From: Paragonimus westermani
Taxonomy: Eukaryota; Platyhelminthes; Trematoda; Plagiorchiida; Troglotrematidae
Assembly (NCBI GenBank): GCA_008508345.1
Contig: QNGE01000888.1
Coordinates: 148,428 to 212,427, forward strand
Reading direction: 5' to 3'
DNA: 64,000 bases
The notes beneath the pieces were generated by a model. That model was not told the origin of the DNA. It saw only the letters and a program-made list of their open reading frames with translations, and ran no database searches. Numbering within the stretch: the first letter of the stretch is position 1; each line of letters starts with the position of its first letter. The translations under genes were made by a program, and so were the position numbers. Positions 43,191 through 55,069 of the stretch are shown here, one piece after another.

Positions 43191-45756
43191 GGTCATCTCG
43201 TTATGCGCATTGTTGCGTTGGACAAATTCCAAATTAGTTGGGTTTTCAAACCAAGCGCTAGTTAACCGTCACCACTCGTCAGTAATTTTGTATCCGTCAT
43301 GGTCCAACCAGTTTGCCGAACAATGAAACAAACCAGTCTTCCCTTGGTTCAAACCAAAATCATGTTGGCCTGTTCGTGTCGTTGATAGTCACGTAGAATG
43401 TACACATGAATATTCCATATTCGCATCTGAAAATGATAGGCGAAACGACAGCATCTTGCGACGTATGACTTCCTTGTTGATGACTGGGAACCGAGTACCT
43501 CAGTAATTCAGATACCGATAGTATAAATTCGTCTTTCTTTGAGGTAAAATAAATAGGCAACATATTTCAGCAGAGTTTTTGTGTGCACATTATATGAAGA
43601 CCGTATAGTGAAAAGGAACGCCGTCATGAAAATGATGTTCTTATCGACGAACTTTCTGTCACTTTATTAGCTGCATCAAAACATCATTTTCTGTGTATTT
43701 GGCGGAGTTTAATGAAATATCTTCCCACGTGTTTTTTCATGTGATTGTAATTTGACCCAGATAATCGTGACCTCAAACGAACGCCTTGATTGGGCTTTAA
43801 CAGATGATTACAGTTTAGTCTCAGTATGCAGATTATGCACGTCTGAACAGTCTATGCAGCAAATGTGTTCTGGGGATATCTCATTCGAATGCAAACAGGA
43901 CAGTTAATTTTTTGAATGTCACTGGATTAATCGCTAAACAGGAACCATCTTTTAAGTATCACCAACACTTTGAAACTTTGCTGGTTGCGGATCCGGGCGA
44001 TGCACGTTTGTCAGCAAATTTTTTCCCTGTTTTACTTTTCTAATCTGTGAAGTTGTTTTCCACAATAAAATGTTTGTGTAGTTGAAGACATTTCAATATT
44101 TCTTTGGTCAGCACTAACTATCTGTTTGAGTTGACAGCCTAGAGGGCACAGTGTTACAAACTTGGTGAGTTATTCAGAGAGGATGTTTTGCAACAACAGA
44201 CACTGAAAATACAATTTTTCTGTGGCGTTAGATCAAGGAAAGATTAGTTGCACCCTGAAAAACTGACGGTTGCCAAGACACCTTTAAATTTTCTAATGCA
44301 GTGTTACCGGTTGTGTTTTTCTCACAGTGACATAAAAATGTTCACTGGAAAACAAATGTAGACCTTCTGGAACTTGTGCCAGTGCTAGAAATGTCATCTT
44401 GGTTCCGGCCAAACGAAAGGTAACCTAGCAACGGCGGTTGGAACTGTGCTTATGACTTCAGGTTTGACTGGACATCCGGTTCTAGGTTAGAACGACAGAC
44501 AGGGGAATCCTATATCACATATTCAAAAGTTAAGATAATATTCAATTTCGAATGGTTTAATTCTTCTGTATTCTAAACTGCTGTGACTACGCTGAGTGTA
44601 CCGAAATTATGCATTGAGAAGTAGTGTTCAGCGATGGCACCAAAATGCTTCAGCTAGAGAAAGACTGTTTCCGTACCCGGTAATCTATATTCTCCTGAAC
44701 TTTGGAAGTGTGGAGTTACATTGAGTAGGTTTTGTGGGTTTGTAAAGTAAGAATACAGATCTCTGCATATTCGTCAATATTCATATTTTGCTTGGGTAAC
44801 AAATTATATTGGACTGTGTAGTGTTCAACGTGTTACCCATTTCCTCAGACAGTTCAATCTATTGCGATCCAAAGGATTCATACACGAGGACAGTTGTTGT
44901 ACTTACATTGTGCGGTTGCTTTCACACGAGTGCGTCTGTGCGGTGAGCCAGTTTGCATCAGCAATGAGTCACGTAGGCTTGTACTTTTGTGGTGGTTACA
45001 CCCCTTTGAACTGTGTCATGTAGGCCCTCCTGGACAGTTTCTTTTGTTCACCTTAGCATACTCATTAGTCCATTGCGCCGTACACAGACTTGTACGGTGG
45101 TGCGTTCCTGTTAAAGTTTCCCGTTCTCCCGTAAGGCTATCGTACTTACCACAATGTATCACTGAAGTTTGCCAGTAGGTAATGGTTCCACCCAAATAAC
45201 ATCTTCGGGACAGTAAATGGTTTATAAATGTATGGTGAAAGATCGTGAAGACGACTGAAGAGTTGAAAACAATGCTCGCAATCGCATCGACATCGGAAGT
45301 CGGACCGTAGTGGAGCAGCACGTTAACATACACTTAAATTTGGTGATATGTGTGAGTGGGTTACGAGAAGATTAGGGAACTGGTGGAGATCACTTTCTTT
45401 GGGGATGCCAATTGAGTGGAATTTTCAATAGTTCACTTAAGGCAACTCTGTTCACATACTTCATCTTCTGATTCCAATATATGCAGGTTATAACATCAAA
45501 AAAGGTACTATAGTTGAGGAACTCTTGAAAAGTTGTTTGTGTCGTATAAGATGAGTAGTAGGGGATTTCTGTTTCTATATAGATTGAACATCACTCACGA
45601 CTGATCACAGCTGTCGCAATCTCATAGACCTTCCAATCGGCTGTTTTCAAAAAGAAGCACTTGTCATGCAGCCATAGATCGGGCAACCTGATCATTACTC
45701 ACAAGCGAAAGTGGTTGAGCTTCCACATATGATATATCGGTTGTGTTTATTGTGGG
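43191..45756. other. No recognisable gene
   Basis: Two overlapping open frames of about 100 codons on opposite strands at 44894-45333 have no known motif. The rest is A+T-rich without features. Confidence 0.4.
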
Positions 45757-46000
45757 GTCAATGGCCCAGTGGTCAAAACTGTTGCCTTATGAAGGCGTGA
45801 CCGGAGTTTTAGTCCCGGCCGTGGCAAGTATATTAGCTATTGACGAGCTCTAGCAAGGGCGAAACTCGAGTTTAGTGCTTCGTTTCGAGAGGCCGACTGG
45901 AAGGTCTGTGGGGATGCAACAGCTGCAATCACTTGTGGATGATGTTCAATTTACGTCTTCCTCAGATCCATTAAAGTACACGAATCAACGCAGATGCTGA
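45757..46000 (+). repeat. tRNA-derived SINE S, copy 1
   Basis: The head contains a good A-box match (TGGCCCAGTGG at about 45769) and, about 45 bases on, a decayed B-box (GAGTTTTAGTCCC). This is the spacing of a tRNA-type pol III promoter. The body (GGGCGAAACTCGAGTTTAGTG, then CTGGAAGGTCTGTGGGGATG) recurs, diverged, near 48900 and 50030. No intact tRNA fold was seen, so this is a SINE head and not a tRNA gene. Confidence 0.6.
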
Positions 46001-46207
46001 GAGAGCTTAGAAGAAATGTGCAGAAGACCAGTCTGCCTCATGACTCTAGGTAGCATCACAATTTTACGATGTACATTGGTACAGGTAGTATGTGTTAAAT
46101 GAACAGTTAGTGCAATCTACCAGTGCTGCTTTAATTCGTAGAATCAAGGACGTTCCAATTACGAATCATACTTAATAATTTGGTTTGGAAGAATGTCACA
46201 TCAACTA

Positions 46208-46345
46208 TAAGATATACGCACCGAATCTAGTATGAACGAAGTTAAACAGTCTGGGCGTCGTGTTCACCATGTTACTGTTAATGTGATTTTAATTACAACA
46301 CTTGGATAAGGCTACTTGAAGCGGTTTTAACTTTGAGCATTACAA
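46208..46345. repeat. Inverted-dimer element P, copy 1 (diverged)
   Basis: Bases 46208-46276 match 51352-51417 (blocks AAGATAT, CGCACC, TGGGCGTCGTGTT and CATGTTA). Bases 46290-46345 match the right arm of the palindrome at 51515 (ATTACAACAC, then AAGGC, TGA(G)CATTACAAC). The two pieces point in opposite directions, as in the 51 kb copy, but most of the left palindrome arm is deleted. Flanks differ from those at 51 kb, so this is an independent insertion. Confidence 0.6.
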
Positions 46346-47328
46346 CTTGTTCTTAACTTTATGTTTTGGATCTATTTATTAGTGCTGGATTAAATCTTTG
46401 TTCTTTCATGGTGGGTGATGACTTTCTAATCAGTGATGTGTAGTGTTGAGTATTCGTTGTTGAAGGTTGGGTAATTATTGACAAACTAACGTTAACCTTT
46501 TGGGCGTTGTGATGTATTTGTTCCCAGTGTTCTTCTGTTGACTTGATTCTCAACACGTCTTACAAGAGTCGATCCGTTTTCAAGTATAGAGACAAAGCAG
46601 CAGGTTCGGCTACAGGTGTGGTCAGAATAAGGGACCAGACAAAAGATCAAACTTCGAAATTCGTGATTTTTACTCCGTTTGCATTTTTTAACAGGGGTTG
46701 CACACTTTATATGGTAACTTGAATGTTCGGCAGTACAGATTTCAGACCTTGCTGGCACACTGAGACATCTGGGATAGTGTTAATAACGCAACAACAGCAG
46801 AAGACTCATGTCGATTATACGTGATTTTACATTTCTTCTTGGAGAACAACAGGTAATTTTTATATATAGACGGTTAGTGAAGATTGCTCCAGTCGTCCTG
46901 CACTGTTTGTTCTCTCTACACTATGTGATCTTGAACCTAGTATAAATGACGATAATCCACAAAGCTATCTATCAGCAAATGACGATATACTCCTGCAGTT
47001 GTGTTAATTACAGCGGTTGTAAACACCTAAGTAGAAGTCGTGTTGATACTGCGTGCATTAAATTTGCAAATACCCTGTTCCGTTTTGATGGTCAACTCAA
47101 CTTCGACTATCTGTGACCAAAGTACGTTAACCCGCAAATCTTCTACCAGCTTAGAGATAATAGCAAGTGAAACTGTTGGATAACATTTCTGTAAGTTGCC
47201 TCTACACCCATTACCGTAGGTATTACGAATGTTCTATAGGCTTCCGGTGAGCTACCTACATGACAAGAAGAAACAGCGCATTTGCCTACTTCCACTATTC
47301 AGATATGGTCTTTACAATTAACTAGGTT

Positions 47329-47521
47329 TTAAATTTGTTGCAGGTTACTCCGTGTAAGAGAAGAATATGATGATTTCATAACGGTTTTGTCCGTGAATTT
47401 GTCCCTTGTTTCTGAAAGAAAATTCCATAGTCGACTCAGTTCAGGTGCATCTTGTGGGTCACACCACTGAAGGAGTACTTCCTGCTGCGTTGTTGACAGG
47501 TGTATCAGGAGTTTTTGTTGC
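47329..47521 (-). other. Candidate host exon (terminal or internal), unknown product
   Basis: A strong acceptor (TTTTTACTTTCTCGGTAG) precedes 193 bp that stay open to a TAA stop at 47329. An internal donor GTAACC at 47343-47348 is also possible. The peptide starts Q-Q-K-L-L-I-H-L-S and includes Q-W-C-D-P-Q-D-A-P-E-L. The acceptor splits a codon after its second base, the same phase as the candidate exons at 49.6, 50.8 and 55.1 kb. No domain is recognised. Chance cannot be excluded. Confidence 0.25.
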
Positions 47522-48845
47522 CTACCGAGAAAGTAAAAACGGATTGTTAAGGCGTACACAACCTGCACAGTGATATGTCAGCATGTGCGGGTGGCATTGT
47601 TGAAGTATGAAGTGTTTGGTTGAGAAGCATATGCGGAAGTTGTGGATAGCTCAAAACATTTTCAGTGATGATAACCATTTTCCCTCATTTCGTTACTATG
47701 ATTAGATACATACAATCTATAATTGCCAACTTATACTGTCCATGAGAGTTCGACCTAGTGAATAGAACTGTGTTCAGCGTATTGTTCGAGCCAAGGAAAC
47801 TGAACGCATTATCCAAAGTTCACACTCAATTTGACCACTAAATTATAATATCACAAATCAACGGAGAGGCATCTGACTGTTGAGAACAAATACATCGACG
47901 TACATGTTATGAGCAGTTTGTTCATTTTCATTGGCCAGTTACGTATGAAATTCAGTTGTGTGTGCGTACAAAGAAGGCAGAAAACAAAACCACACACGTA
48001 ACTACCAGAGTGAAAAAACAGTTCTAGTGCCGTGACAACCAGGTTGGTTGCTTCAGCGCCTGCTGCCAACAGAGGCCTAATTAGAAAAGCATCGGATAGA
48101 GCCAATATCTTCCAGTTGCGATTGCATGGTAAGGCCATAAACCAGATAACTACTGTTAGCTGTTTTGCGATCGGAGATATCAGATCTCTGTTTTGGGGTT
48201 GAGTTACGGATTAACGTTTGATCATCGAATATACCAACATTTGAGTATGTCAACTACAGGTGAACTAGTAAACGACATGAAAGTCACAGTTCTCCGAGGA
48301 AAAACGCTTATCTCAGTTGCGACCAAGTGTGAATGATGTTCTATTTATATGGCTAAAGTTGTCAAATATACAGGTGGTTAACGCTGGAAGTGAGAAGCAT
48401 AAGTATTTCTATCACTACTGAGTAGCCGTGACCAAGTTCAGTGAGATTGACAATAAATCCAAAATGACTGTAGCCCTCTCATTAAAAAAGCACTCTAGAC
48501 AGCATCTCTCGGAGAGTGTTATACTCTTGCGTCAAAGCTAGGTTGCTGTGAAAATCTATGCTGAGACCAGAATTTTAGTTCTTGTCCAAATTCTCAAGAA
48601 GGAATCTCGCAGTTGATAGATGAATTGTGATGCACTTATGTCAGCAATATCTACCAATTATTGATAATTAAGACGTTAGTAATCATTTCGGGGAACTCTG
48701 TGGCTTCAATTTATCTGAGAAGTCCCGGATGAGGGTGACCGATTGGTCAATGTGGCTGTGCTCTTGGTTGTCGAACGACATGATCAACACTCACAACAGA
48801 ACGTTGCACAGTATTCCATCATGATAATCTAATCCTGCTAATCCT

Positions 48846-48990
48846 GTGACCAGTGACACGATATTAGACACACTTGCCTCACGGGATTGTGAAACGGAAT
48901 TCAGATCTCGGTCATCACAGAGGTGGACAGTACCATGTAGCTTTGACGAATGCAAATCTCAGACGTAGTGTTATTTTCAGAACAGGATGT
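48846..48990 (+). repeat. tRNA-derived SINE S, copy 2 (partial)
   Basis: A tRNA-like head (TGACCAGTGACACG, then GAATTCAGATCTCGG) is followed by body sequence matching copy 1: GTGGACAGTACCATGTAGCTT against GTGGCAAGTATATTAGCTA. The match fades after about 48990. Confidence 0.4.
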
Positions 48991-49566
48991 GGACGTTACG
49001 TTTCAACCTAAGCGGCAGTCAGTTCAAGATATAAACTATCATCGTTTTTTCCGTTCCCTAATAATGTTGGGTTAAGTCAACTGAATTTGAGGGATATAAC
49101 GTATACATATTCAAGGAAAATAAGTTGAAGCATAATGTAGAAACTTTCTCTCCTTAGCAAGGACTATGAATGATACCAATATTCATGCATACTAACAGAT
49201 GTAACGGAACACTTTTTTGAAAAGTGTGCTGCCCTGAGGAACGGCTACCAAACGTTTGGTATGTTTGTAGTGCGTTGTATCAACAACATCTCTGATGATT
49301 GCTCTGTTCCTCCTCAATTATTGAACGAAACCACCTAGACTACTTAAAGTGATTGCACAGGGTAAGAGATTAGTTCACTACCATAAGCGTTCATCACAGT
49401 TACGTGCTCAGATGATGAAAACACTCACAAAGACCTAGTTACCTGTCTGCAATTGCTGATATTCTACAACCCCCCCAAGTAACTGTGTGATGACGAAATA
49501 GTAGGAAACACATTCATATACCGCTTATAAAAAAAATGAAAAAATCAACTAAGGTTAAAATTTCAC

Positions 49567-49875
49567 CAAGTGCATCTCGCACTTTCAGAAGTATTACAGC
49601 ACGAATAGAGGAAACATTCTTCTGCACTCAAACAAGAAAAATCATGATATATGTGGTGTGATGCCAATTCAATCACATATGGACAGTTAACAATTTTCAA
49701 ATCATTCCACATACAGTCGCATGACGTCAGATAATGTCGGTGAATAAGAAAGGATGAATAATGCATATTAGTAAATGCTTTTACTGATAATATTAGGGGA
49801 CCCTTGACGAGATAATTTGAACGACCTTGAAAACTGACCACAGCTTTGACATTCCGATAAACTTTCATACCGTTC
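49567..49875 (-). other. Candidate Cys-rich host exon, unknown product
   Basis: On the - strand an acceptor-like TTCTATTCGAAAAG precedes 309 bp (103 x 3) of open frame ending CACTTG before GTGAAA. The peptide holds a Cys cluster at its end (S-C-L-S-A-E-E-C, then S-C-C-N-T, then R-C-T-W), suggesting an extracellular disulfide domain, possibly PSI-like. Both borders split codons after the second base, matching the neighbouring candidates. Identification is tentative and rests on composition only. Confidence 0.22.
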
Positions 49876-49919
49876 CTTTTCGAATAGAAGCAATGTATTT
49901 GGGTTGTTCTTCCGTCAGA

Positions 49920-50232
49920 ACTAGTCAGTGATGGTTGTCATTGTCAATATCGAACTGTGAACTCCGGTCACATTTTTATAAGATAGCGGTGTAGACCAGC
50001 GCGGTATATCAGAGATGGGCAGTGCTCACGAGTCTTAACACTAGCGAAACTCCAGTATAGTGGTTATTTTAAAGAAGGGATCTCTGGAAAGTTTGTGGGA
50101 ACCTATCAGTTTTGCGACAGTTGTAATAAACTGGGTGTGATCCAGTTGCGAAAACTCTTGGCCTCGACTGGACTCGATCCAACGACAGAGGCAGCATGCT
50201 CAAAAGCGGCAATTAAGCTAGAATGTCGAACA
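49920..50232. repeat. SINE S, copy 3, with a tRNA-like module at the far end
   Basis: The + strand body (AGCGAAACTCCAGTATAGTG, then CTCTGGAAAGTTTGTGGGAA) matches copy 1 at 45870-45920. At its far end (50165-50232) the - strand carries a convincing tRNA-like unit, with A-box-like TAGCTTAATTGCC and B-box GGATCGAGTCC. The far end of copy 1 (about 45965-46010) aligns with this module. The head at 49920 is strongly decayed. Confidence 0.45.
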
Positions 50233-50815
50233 ATAATTCCAGGAATTTTCACCAGTTAAATCCGCAGTCGATTGTAATTAATACCGATTGTAACAACACA
50301 TTTTTCTTCAACCTGTAGCGACATCTTGGTTTCCAAATTTCAGTTTTTCTCGTCAGATATCTGTAGATAACAGATTGTCCCAATTACTAATCAATAAGAC
50401 ATTAGTCAAAATCGTAAGAGAAGTGTCATTTTACTTATTCGGCTGAGGAGAGGTGGTTTTGGCAAAATTCAAGATGCTCTATGATTACTGTCACGCAAGT
50501 ATCATTATCACATACAGGGAACTATCTTATTCCAACCTTGTGTAACTAATGTCACCATTCATAACTTGTCATATGAAAGTTTAGTACGCAGTAATTGATA
50601 GGTTGATTTATGTATAGATAGAGTACTGCTCAGACAATTTAAGCAAGGAGGCTAGTTTATGGATGTATTGCTTAATGGATATTTTAAACTGTTCACAAAC
50701 AGACGTGAAATGGTTTCCTATGGCTACCAATAAACAACCAATTTAATGTGGTCATTTTTATTCTTTCTTCGATTCATGCGGTAGAAATAGTCGTACAAGT
50801 ATTGGTATCGATTAC

Positions 50816-50926
50816 TTCCGTGCTATGAAGTCAGTCTCTTGTATCCACAATTGAACTGATCTTGCAGTTTTTGGCTGGTACGGAATGTTTAGAATAACTT
50901 GTTTCATGTGAAAAGTCCCTAACAGC
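50816..50926 (-). other. Candidate host exon, unknown product
   Basis: A strong acceptor (CTTCTATTTTACAG) and a moderate donor (GGAA before GTAATC) bound 111 bp that are open in one phase. The peptide begins L-L-G-T-F-H-M-K-Q-V and includes Q-L-W-I-Q-E-T-D-F. Both borders split a codon after its second base, as in the candidates at 55.1 and 49.6 kb, so the exons could be joined in frame. No known domain. Confidence 0.25.
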
Positions 50927-51336
50927 CTGTAAAATAGAAGACACTTCATTAGTAGGTTCCGTAAACAACAACAGATCCACAATATCTTAGGCGATTCAGC
51001 TAGATTGTGGTTCATTGCATTCGAAAACAAGCAGAAGCCGCCCGTGACAAGTTGTTTAGACAAGTCAGTTCAACCTTGAGCAATGCACTATATTTATATG
51101 TTCCAACCTGTCGGTGAGGTTTGAGCTAACAGTTAAATCATCAAGCCACAGTCGACTACAAACGGCTACTAATCAACGTGTTAGATAGACAATGATTGGT
51201 TCTGCAAAACTTATCAATAAGAATTCGGAAACTGGTTTATGGATGCATTTCCTGTTTACATTTTCCCAGAGCAATGAAAACAACTTTCGAATGCAAGCAC
51301 AATGGACTGAGTTGACGGAGATGAAGCCAGATAGAC

Positions 51337-51625
51337 AAAACTAGCAAGCGTAAGATATCCGCACCAAATGTAGTACGAATGAAGTTGAATAGTTTGGGCG
51401 TCGTGTTTAACATGTTATTGATATACAGATTGGGAATAACACAACGTTTCGAGCAAGTTGTAATACTCAACGTTTCAACCACCTCGGGTGGCCTTCCTCA
51501 GGAGTGTTGTAATCGATTACAACACTCCTGAGGAAGGCCACCCGAGGTGGTTGAAACGTTGAGTATTACAACGTGCTCGAAACGTTGTGTTATTCCCAAT
51601 CTGTATATCAAAAACTAGCAAGCGT
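51337..51625. mobile_element. Inverted-dimer element P, copy 2, with 15-bp target duplication
   Basis: AAAACTAGCAAGCGT occurs at 51337-51351 and again at 51611-51625. Between them lie a 163-bp unit on the - strand (51514 back to 51352) and the first 97 bp of the same unit on the + strand (51515-51611). The arms 51418-51514 and 51515-51611 form a 194-bp palindrome with a single mismatch and no spacer (centre GTAATCGATTAC). A long target duplication is the mark of target-primed insertion, as in LINEs and PLEs. The unit starts with a hammerhead-like core (see 51528). Near-identical arms in otherwise old DNA suggest a young insertion. Confidence 0.8.
51528..51576 (+). ncRNA. Hammerhead-ribozyme-like core in element P
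   Basis: CTGAGGA (51528-51534) fits the CUGANGA core. A hairpin CCACC-CGA-GGTGG (51538-51550) sits where stem II belongs, GAAA follows (51553-51556), then a hairpin CGTTG-AGTATTA-CAACG (51557-51573) sits as stem III. PLE terminal repeats are known to carry hammerhead motifs. Against activity: two unpaired bases lie next to stem II, and the expected cleavage triplet after stem III reads U-G-C, where G is not tolerated. It is a decayed ribozyme or a structural look-alike. The mirror copy lies on the - strand in the left arm. Confidence 0.35.
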
Positions 51626-52649
51626 TAGATGACTGCAGTTAAAATACTCTCGAGCACAGGGAATATTTTGGTTTTTATATCAGTCCATTAATCAAAATTT
51701 CAGCCAAACAGGAAGTGCAGATTAGTCTGATGTAATTTGATTCCATTTATGAAATTGATCGATCAGTTTGATTGCATCAAACTCGATTTAACCGTTTCCT
51801 TATTTTATACAAGGTTTCGTTTTTCAACTCTTTAAATCCCTAAAAATACGTACCTTTGATTGGTGAAATTTGAGTGCGGACGTATTTACAAATCTCTGAA
51901 GAGATCAACCGAAAAAAACCTCGTGTCTTCACTGTGCTGCTTGATAAGACAGTTGGGAACACTGATATTGGATTTTGCCGATAAAGTTCGTTGAAAATAT
52001 TTTCAGAAAAATGTTCAAGAGATCTTTCGAAGGCGTTTACGGATTATAGATTATAAAACTCAAATACTTATGACCGACAAAATGAGGAATTCCTATACAG
52101 CGTTTTAAGAACACAACTAAGAGATGTTTTGGTCCTCATGACCAGTCTCTTCAGGGCTCGGAAAGCAGTAATTAAAGCTCTTCAGTAAGATAGTACTGAA
52201 TAAACTAGAAAGTGCTGAGAAGGTTGTATTTACACTGACTAACGGAAATAAGTTGTCGACAAGACAGAACAGCTAACTATTTCAGACTGATTCAGTAATT
52301 TCAGTTGTTACATTCACACTGAACAAATGATATAGGTAGTTCTAAATATCCAACACCGGGTGGCCACTCAACAATGCAATTTTGAAGTTTGTGATGAACC
52401 CACGGACAGGAATTCAGTTAGGATTTAACACTGAGTTAGGCTCCACCAAAATGTCCCATCCAGATCCTCAGCAAAGGAATGATGTCACCAAACCGAAAAG
52501 TTAATTAATCGGCCCTCGAAGATTTGGTCTACTGAAGTGACTTTATTTATCAAACTATTCCGACAATCTAGCGCAAGGACATAAGATGGGTTCTGTCGTA
52601 AGTTACCAACGGTCACTTTAACAAAAAGATAGAAGTCGGATTCGAAACT

Positions 52650-52732
52650 GGGGTGAACACAGCGTTGTTATCCGATTGCTTGGTGTTCAATCGAACCTAG
52701 CGCTGCAGCTAGTCCGATGAGGTTACACACTA
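52650..52732 (-). repeat. tRNA-like SINE head
   Basis: The - strand shows TAGCTGCAGCGC (A-box-like) and, about 55 bases on, a perfect B-box AGTTTCGAATCCGAC. No complete cloverleaf was found, so a SINE head is more likely than a tRNA gene. Whether it belongs to family S could not be settled by eye. Confidence 0.4.
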
Positions 52733-55069
52733 CTTCCAAAAAACACTCCGGGTGGTCGACGATGTAACTACTTGTGCCATCTGATCACGGTGCTTGCCAG
52801 TTTTTCAGTTTTATGGTAACAGGCTGACTAGCTAAATAGGGTTCCATGATACTACACTATAAAAGATATCCGTGAACGATATCCCCATGTTCACACACTT
52901 TTATGAAGGTAGGATGAAATATTTAGAAAGTCACCTCGCACTTGTGAAGGCCCCCCGAAAACAGCAGAAGACAATCAATTATTATTTTGAGATATGCTGA
53001 TCAACCACAGGTGAAGACAGGTGTCTCACTTTTAAAAGTCCACATGATCTGGTCGGTATGGGCTATATTCTCGCGTCGAACTAGTGCACCTTGAAGTCGT
53101 TTAAACACTCGCTAGATTCTGCAGTACCTGCCGGTGTGGAGCCAGTAAATGACTCCCCGTTTTGCTTCGTTCTTACCTGACGCACATAAAAGCCTCAGAC
53201 GTTACCTGTGGTTAGGTACATACTAACCATGTGCCATCGGATTAACCTCGGTGCAACAATTTGGATCATATTAAGTTACAACATGTTTTACTGTGTTATT
53301 TCGAAGTCGTCTACAAACTTGAGGTGTTCGTGGATTTGACGGGTTCAACACTCTTGTCTCCCTTCCATTCAATTTCTTATCTTATCATCCAACCTTTCCT
53401 CAATAGTGCCCAGTCCTGGCTGATTTGATCAAAAGCTGAATTATTAGTACGAGCTGCAAGCGCTTTACCAGGTTACATTACAAAATTAAGGTTTATGAAG
53501 ATATCCGGTTAATGTCGACTTTCCTAAATTCAGTTTCTTATTGGTCCTCGTGAACTGTTGTGATAAAAAACGATGATTCTGTGAACGAGAAAATGTTTGG
53601 TGGATTCGTTTTATTTGCCTTTATAATTGCACAACATTAGCCAACAGTTAAGTGGTCACCAATCAGAAATAAACAAAGGGCACGATTTCGTGGGTAAAGG
53701 CAAAACTTTTGTTGTTAGGGCGGCAGACGAAATAGGCCATAAACTAACAGCATTAATCGGGCCTGGTCAGTGAGACGGGATCACGCTGTTCCACAGGTTG
53801 GATGATTATGTTTGTTTACAGCACTTGAGTGACTGATGGTAATCTGGATTGTGACCACCCCGGCTATCGAACTGTTGCGGTATGTAAATTCTCATGATAC
53901 GACGGTTGACATCCGGTAAACGGCGAGAAACCTCCTTCTTGAATATTTTTCGAGCATAATCAATAGTGTGAGTCAGCGTGAATGAACTGATGTTCCTTTT
54001 TGTCCCAGAGCTAAGTCCGCGTTTGAGAATCCTCTGTGATCGTCACTCATGGGTGCTGCTCACATATGAATCAGAGCAACAGTTAAAAAAGAATGGAAAA
54101 GTGGACAGCATTTTGAGGTATGCCACTTTTCAACTAGTGCTTCCAAATGTCTGAAGTAAAAAGTAACAATTGGGATTGCAGCATAACTCGTTCCGATCAC
54201 ACTGTTAAATCGGTTACTAAGTCGATTTTAGTGGTCGTGCTGAGTAAACGCTTTCTTTCTTAGGTGCTTACTAATAACTGCTTTTGTCTTTGTTGAATAC
54301 TGTTTTAGACGGGTGTTTTGGGATAGGTATATGCACAAGAAGCTGACAGATCCCTTAGTTCTGCTTGTACTATCATCCCCGGTAATCCTTTATGCTGCGT
54401 TCTCCAGCCATCCCACACGGTCATTTTTGCGACTGACGAGTATTTCGTTCTTGAAGCACAAATAGTAACCGCTCCGCGTTTTCCTCTGAAGCACGCCTTG
54501 TTGCAGTGACCCGTCTGATTTGTGTATGGTTGCTGCATTCAGAAGTGGCGATCTCATAGTTACTTCCTATTTCAGGGGGAAGCAATGCTATTTGCGCCTT
54601 ATCACACTTTATTAGTGGCTCCCGGGTGTCTCTCCAATCATCCATTGCATAGAAAACGGCATTTACCTGATTTTGATAACAGTTGCTTTATTTGAAAAAG
54701 TCATACAGCATGCTATTACCGAGCATGTTAACGACCCAACCTCAGTGGCCTAAGTCGACTAGGTTCATTGGTAATCCTAACTACATCAAAATCACATTCT
54801 TTATTCAGCCGGTCTCATTATCCATTGTCTTTTTTGGGTCAGTAATCCGCCATTCATCAGATAATATTATCTACCTATAACACCTAAATCTTCATCTCTC
54901 AGGACTTACAAGGAGAAGTTTCCGCTATTCATACCATACCTTCACATCAGAATGTGCCTACTGAATCAACAATGTGATGAGTAGTATGTTTTAATGCATC
55001 AGGATTTCTATACTTACTGCTTTTAACACAGGTAGCAGAAAAACACTGTATTATGGGAAATTTGGATAC
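52733..55069. other. No recognisable gene
   Basis: Two overlapping - strand frames (54305-54645) read as plausible peptides, but in different phases over the same bases, so at most one is real. Otherwise there are only short frames. Confidence 0.4.

Noticed and set aside
45757..45835. Functional tRNA gene
   Set aside because: The A-box is good but the B-box is decayed and no complete acceptor and T stems could be paired. A SINE head explains it better.
49207..49228. ACACTTTTTTGAAAAGTGT hairpin as a terminator
   Set aside because: Hairpin terminators are bacterial features. In this eukaryotic context it is probably an incidental inverted repeat.
54305..54645. Two overlapping - strand frames as exons
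   Set aside because: They use different phases over the same bases, and splice-like borders do not single out either one.
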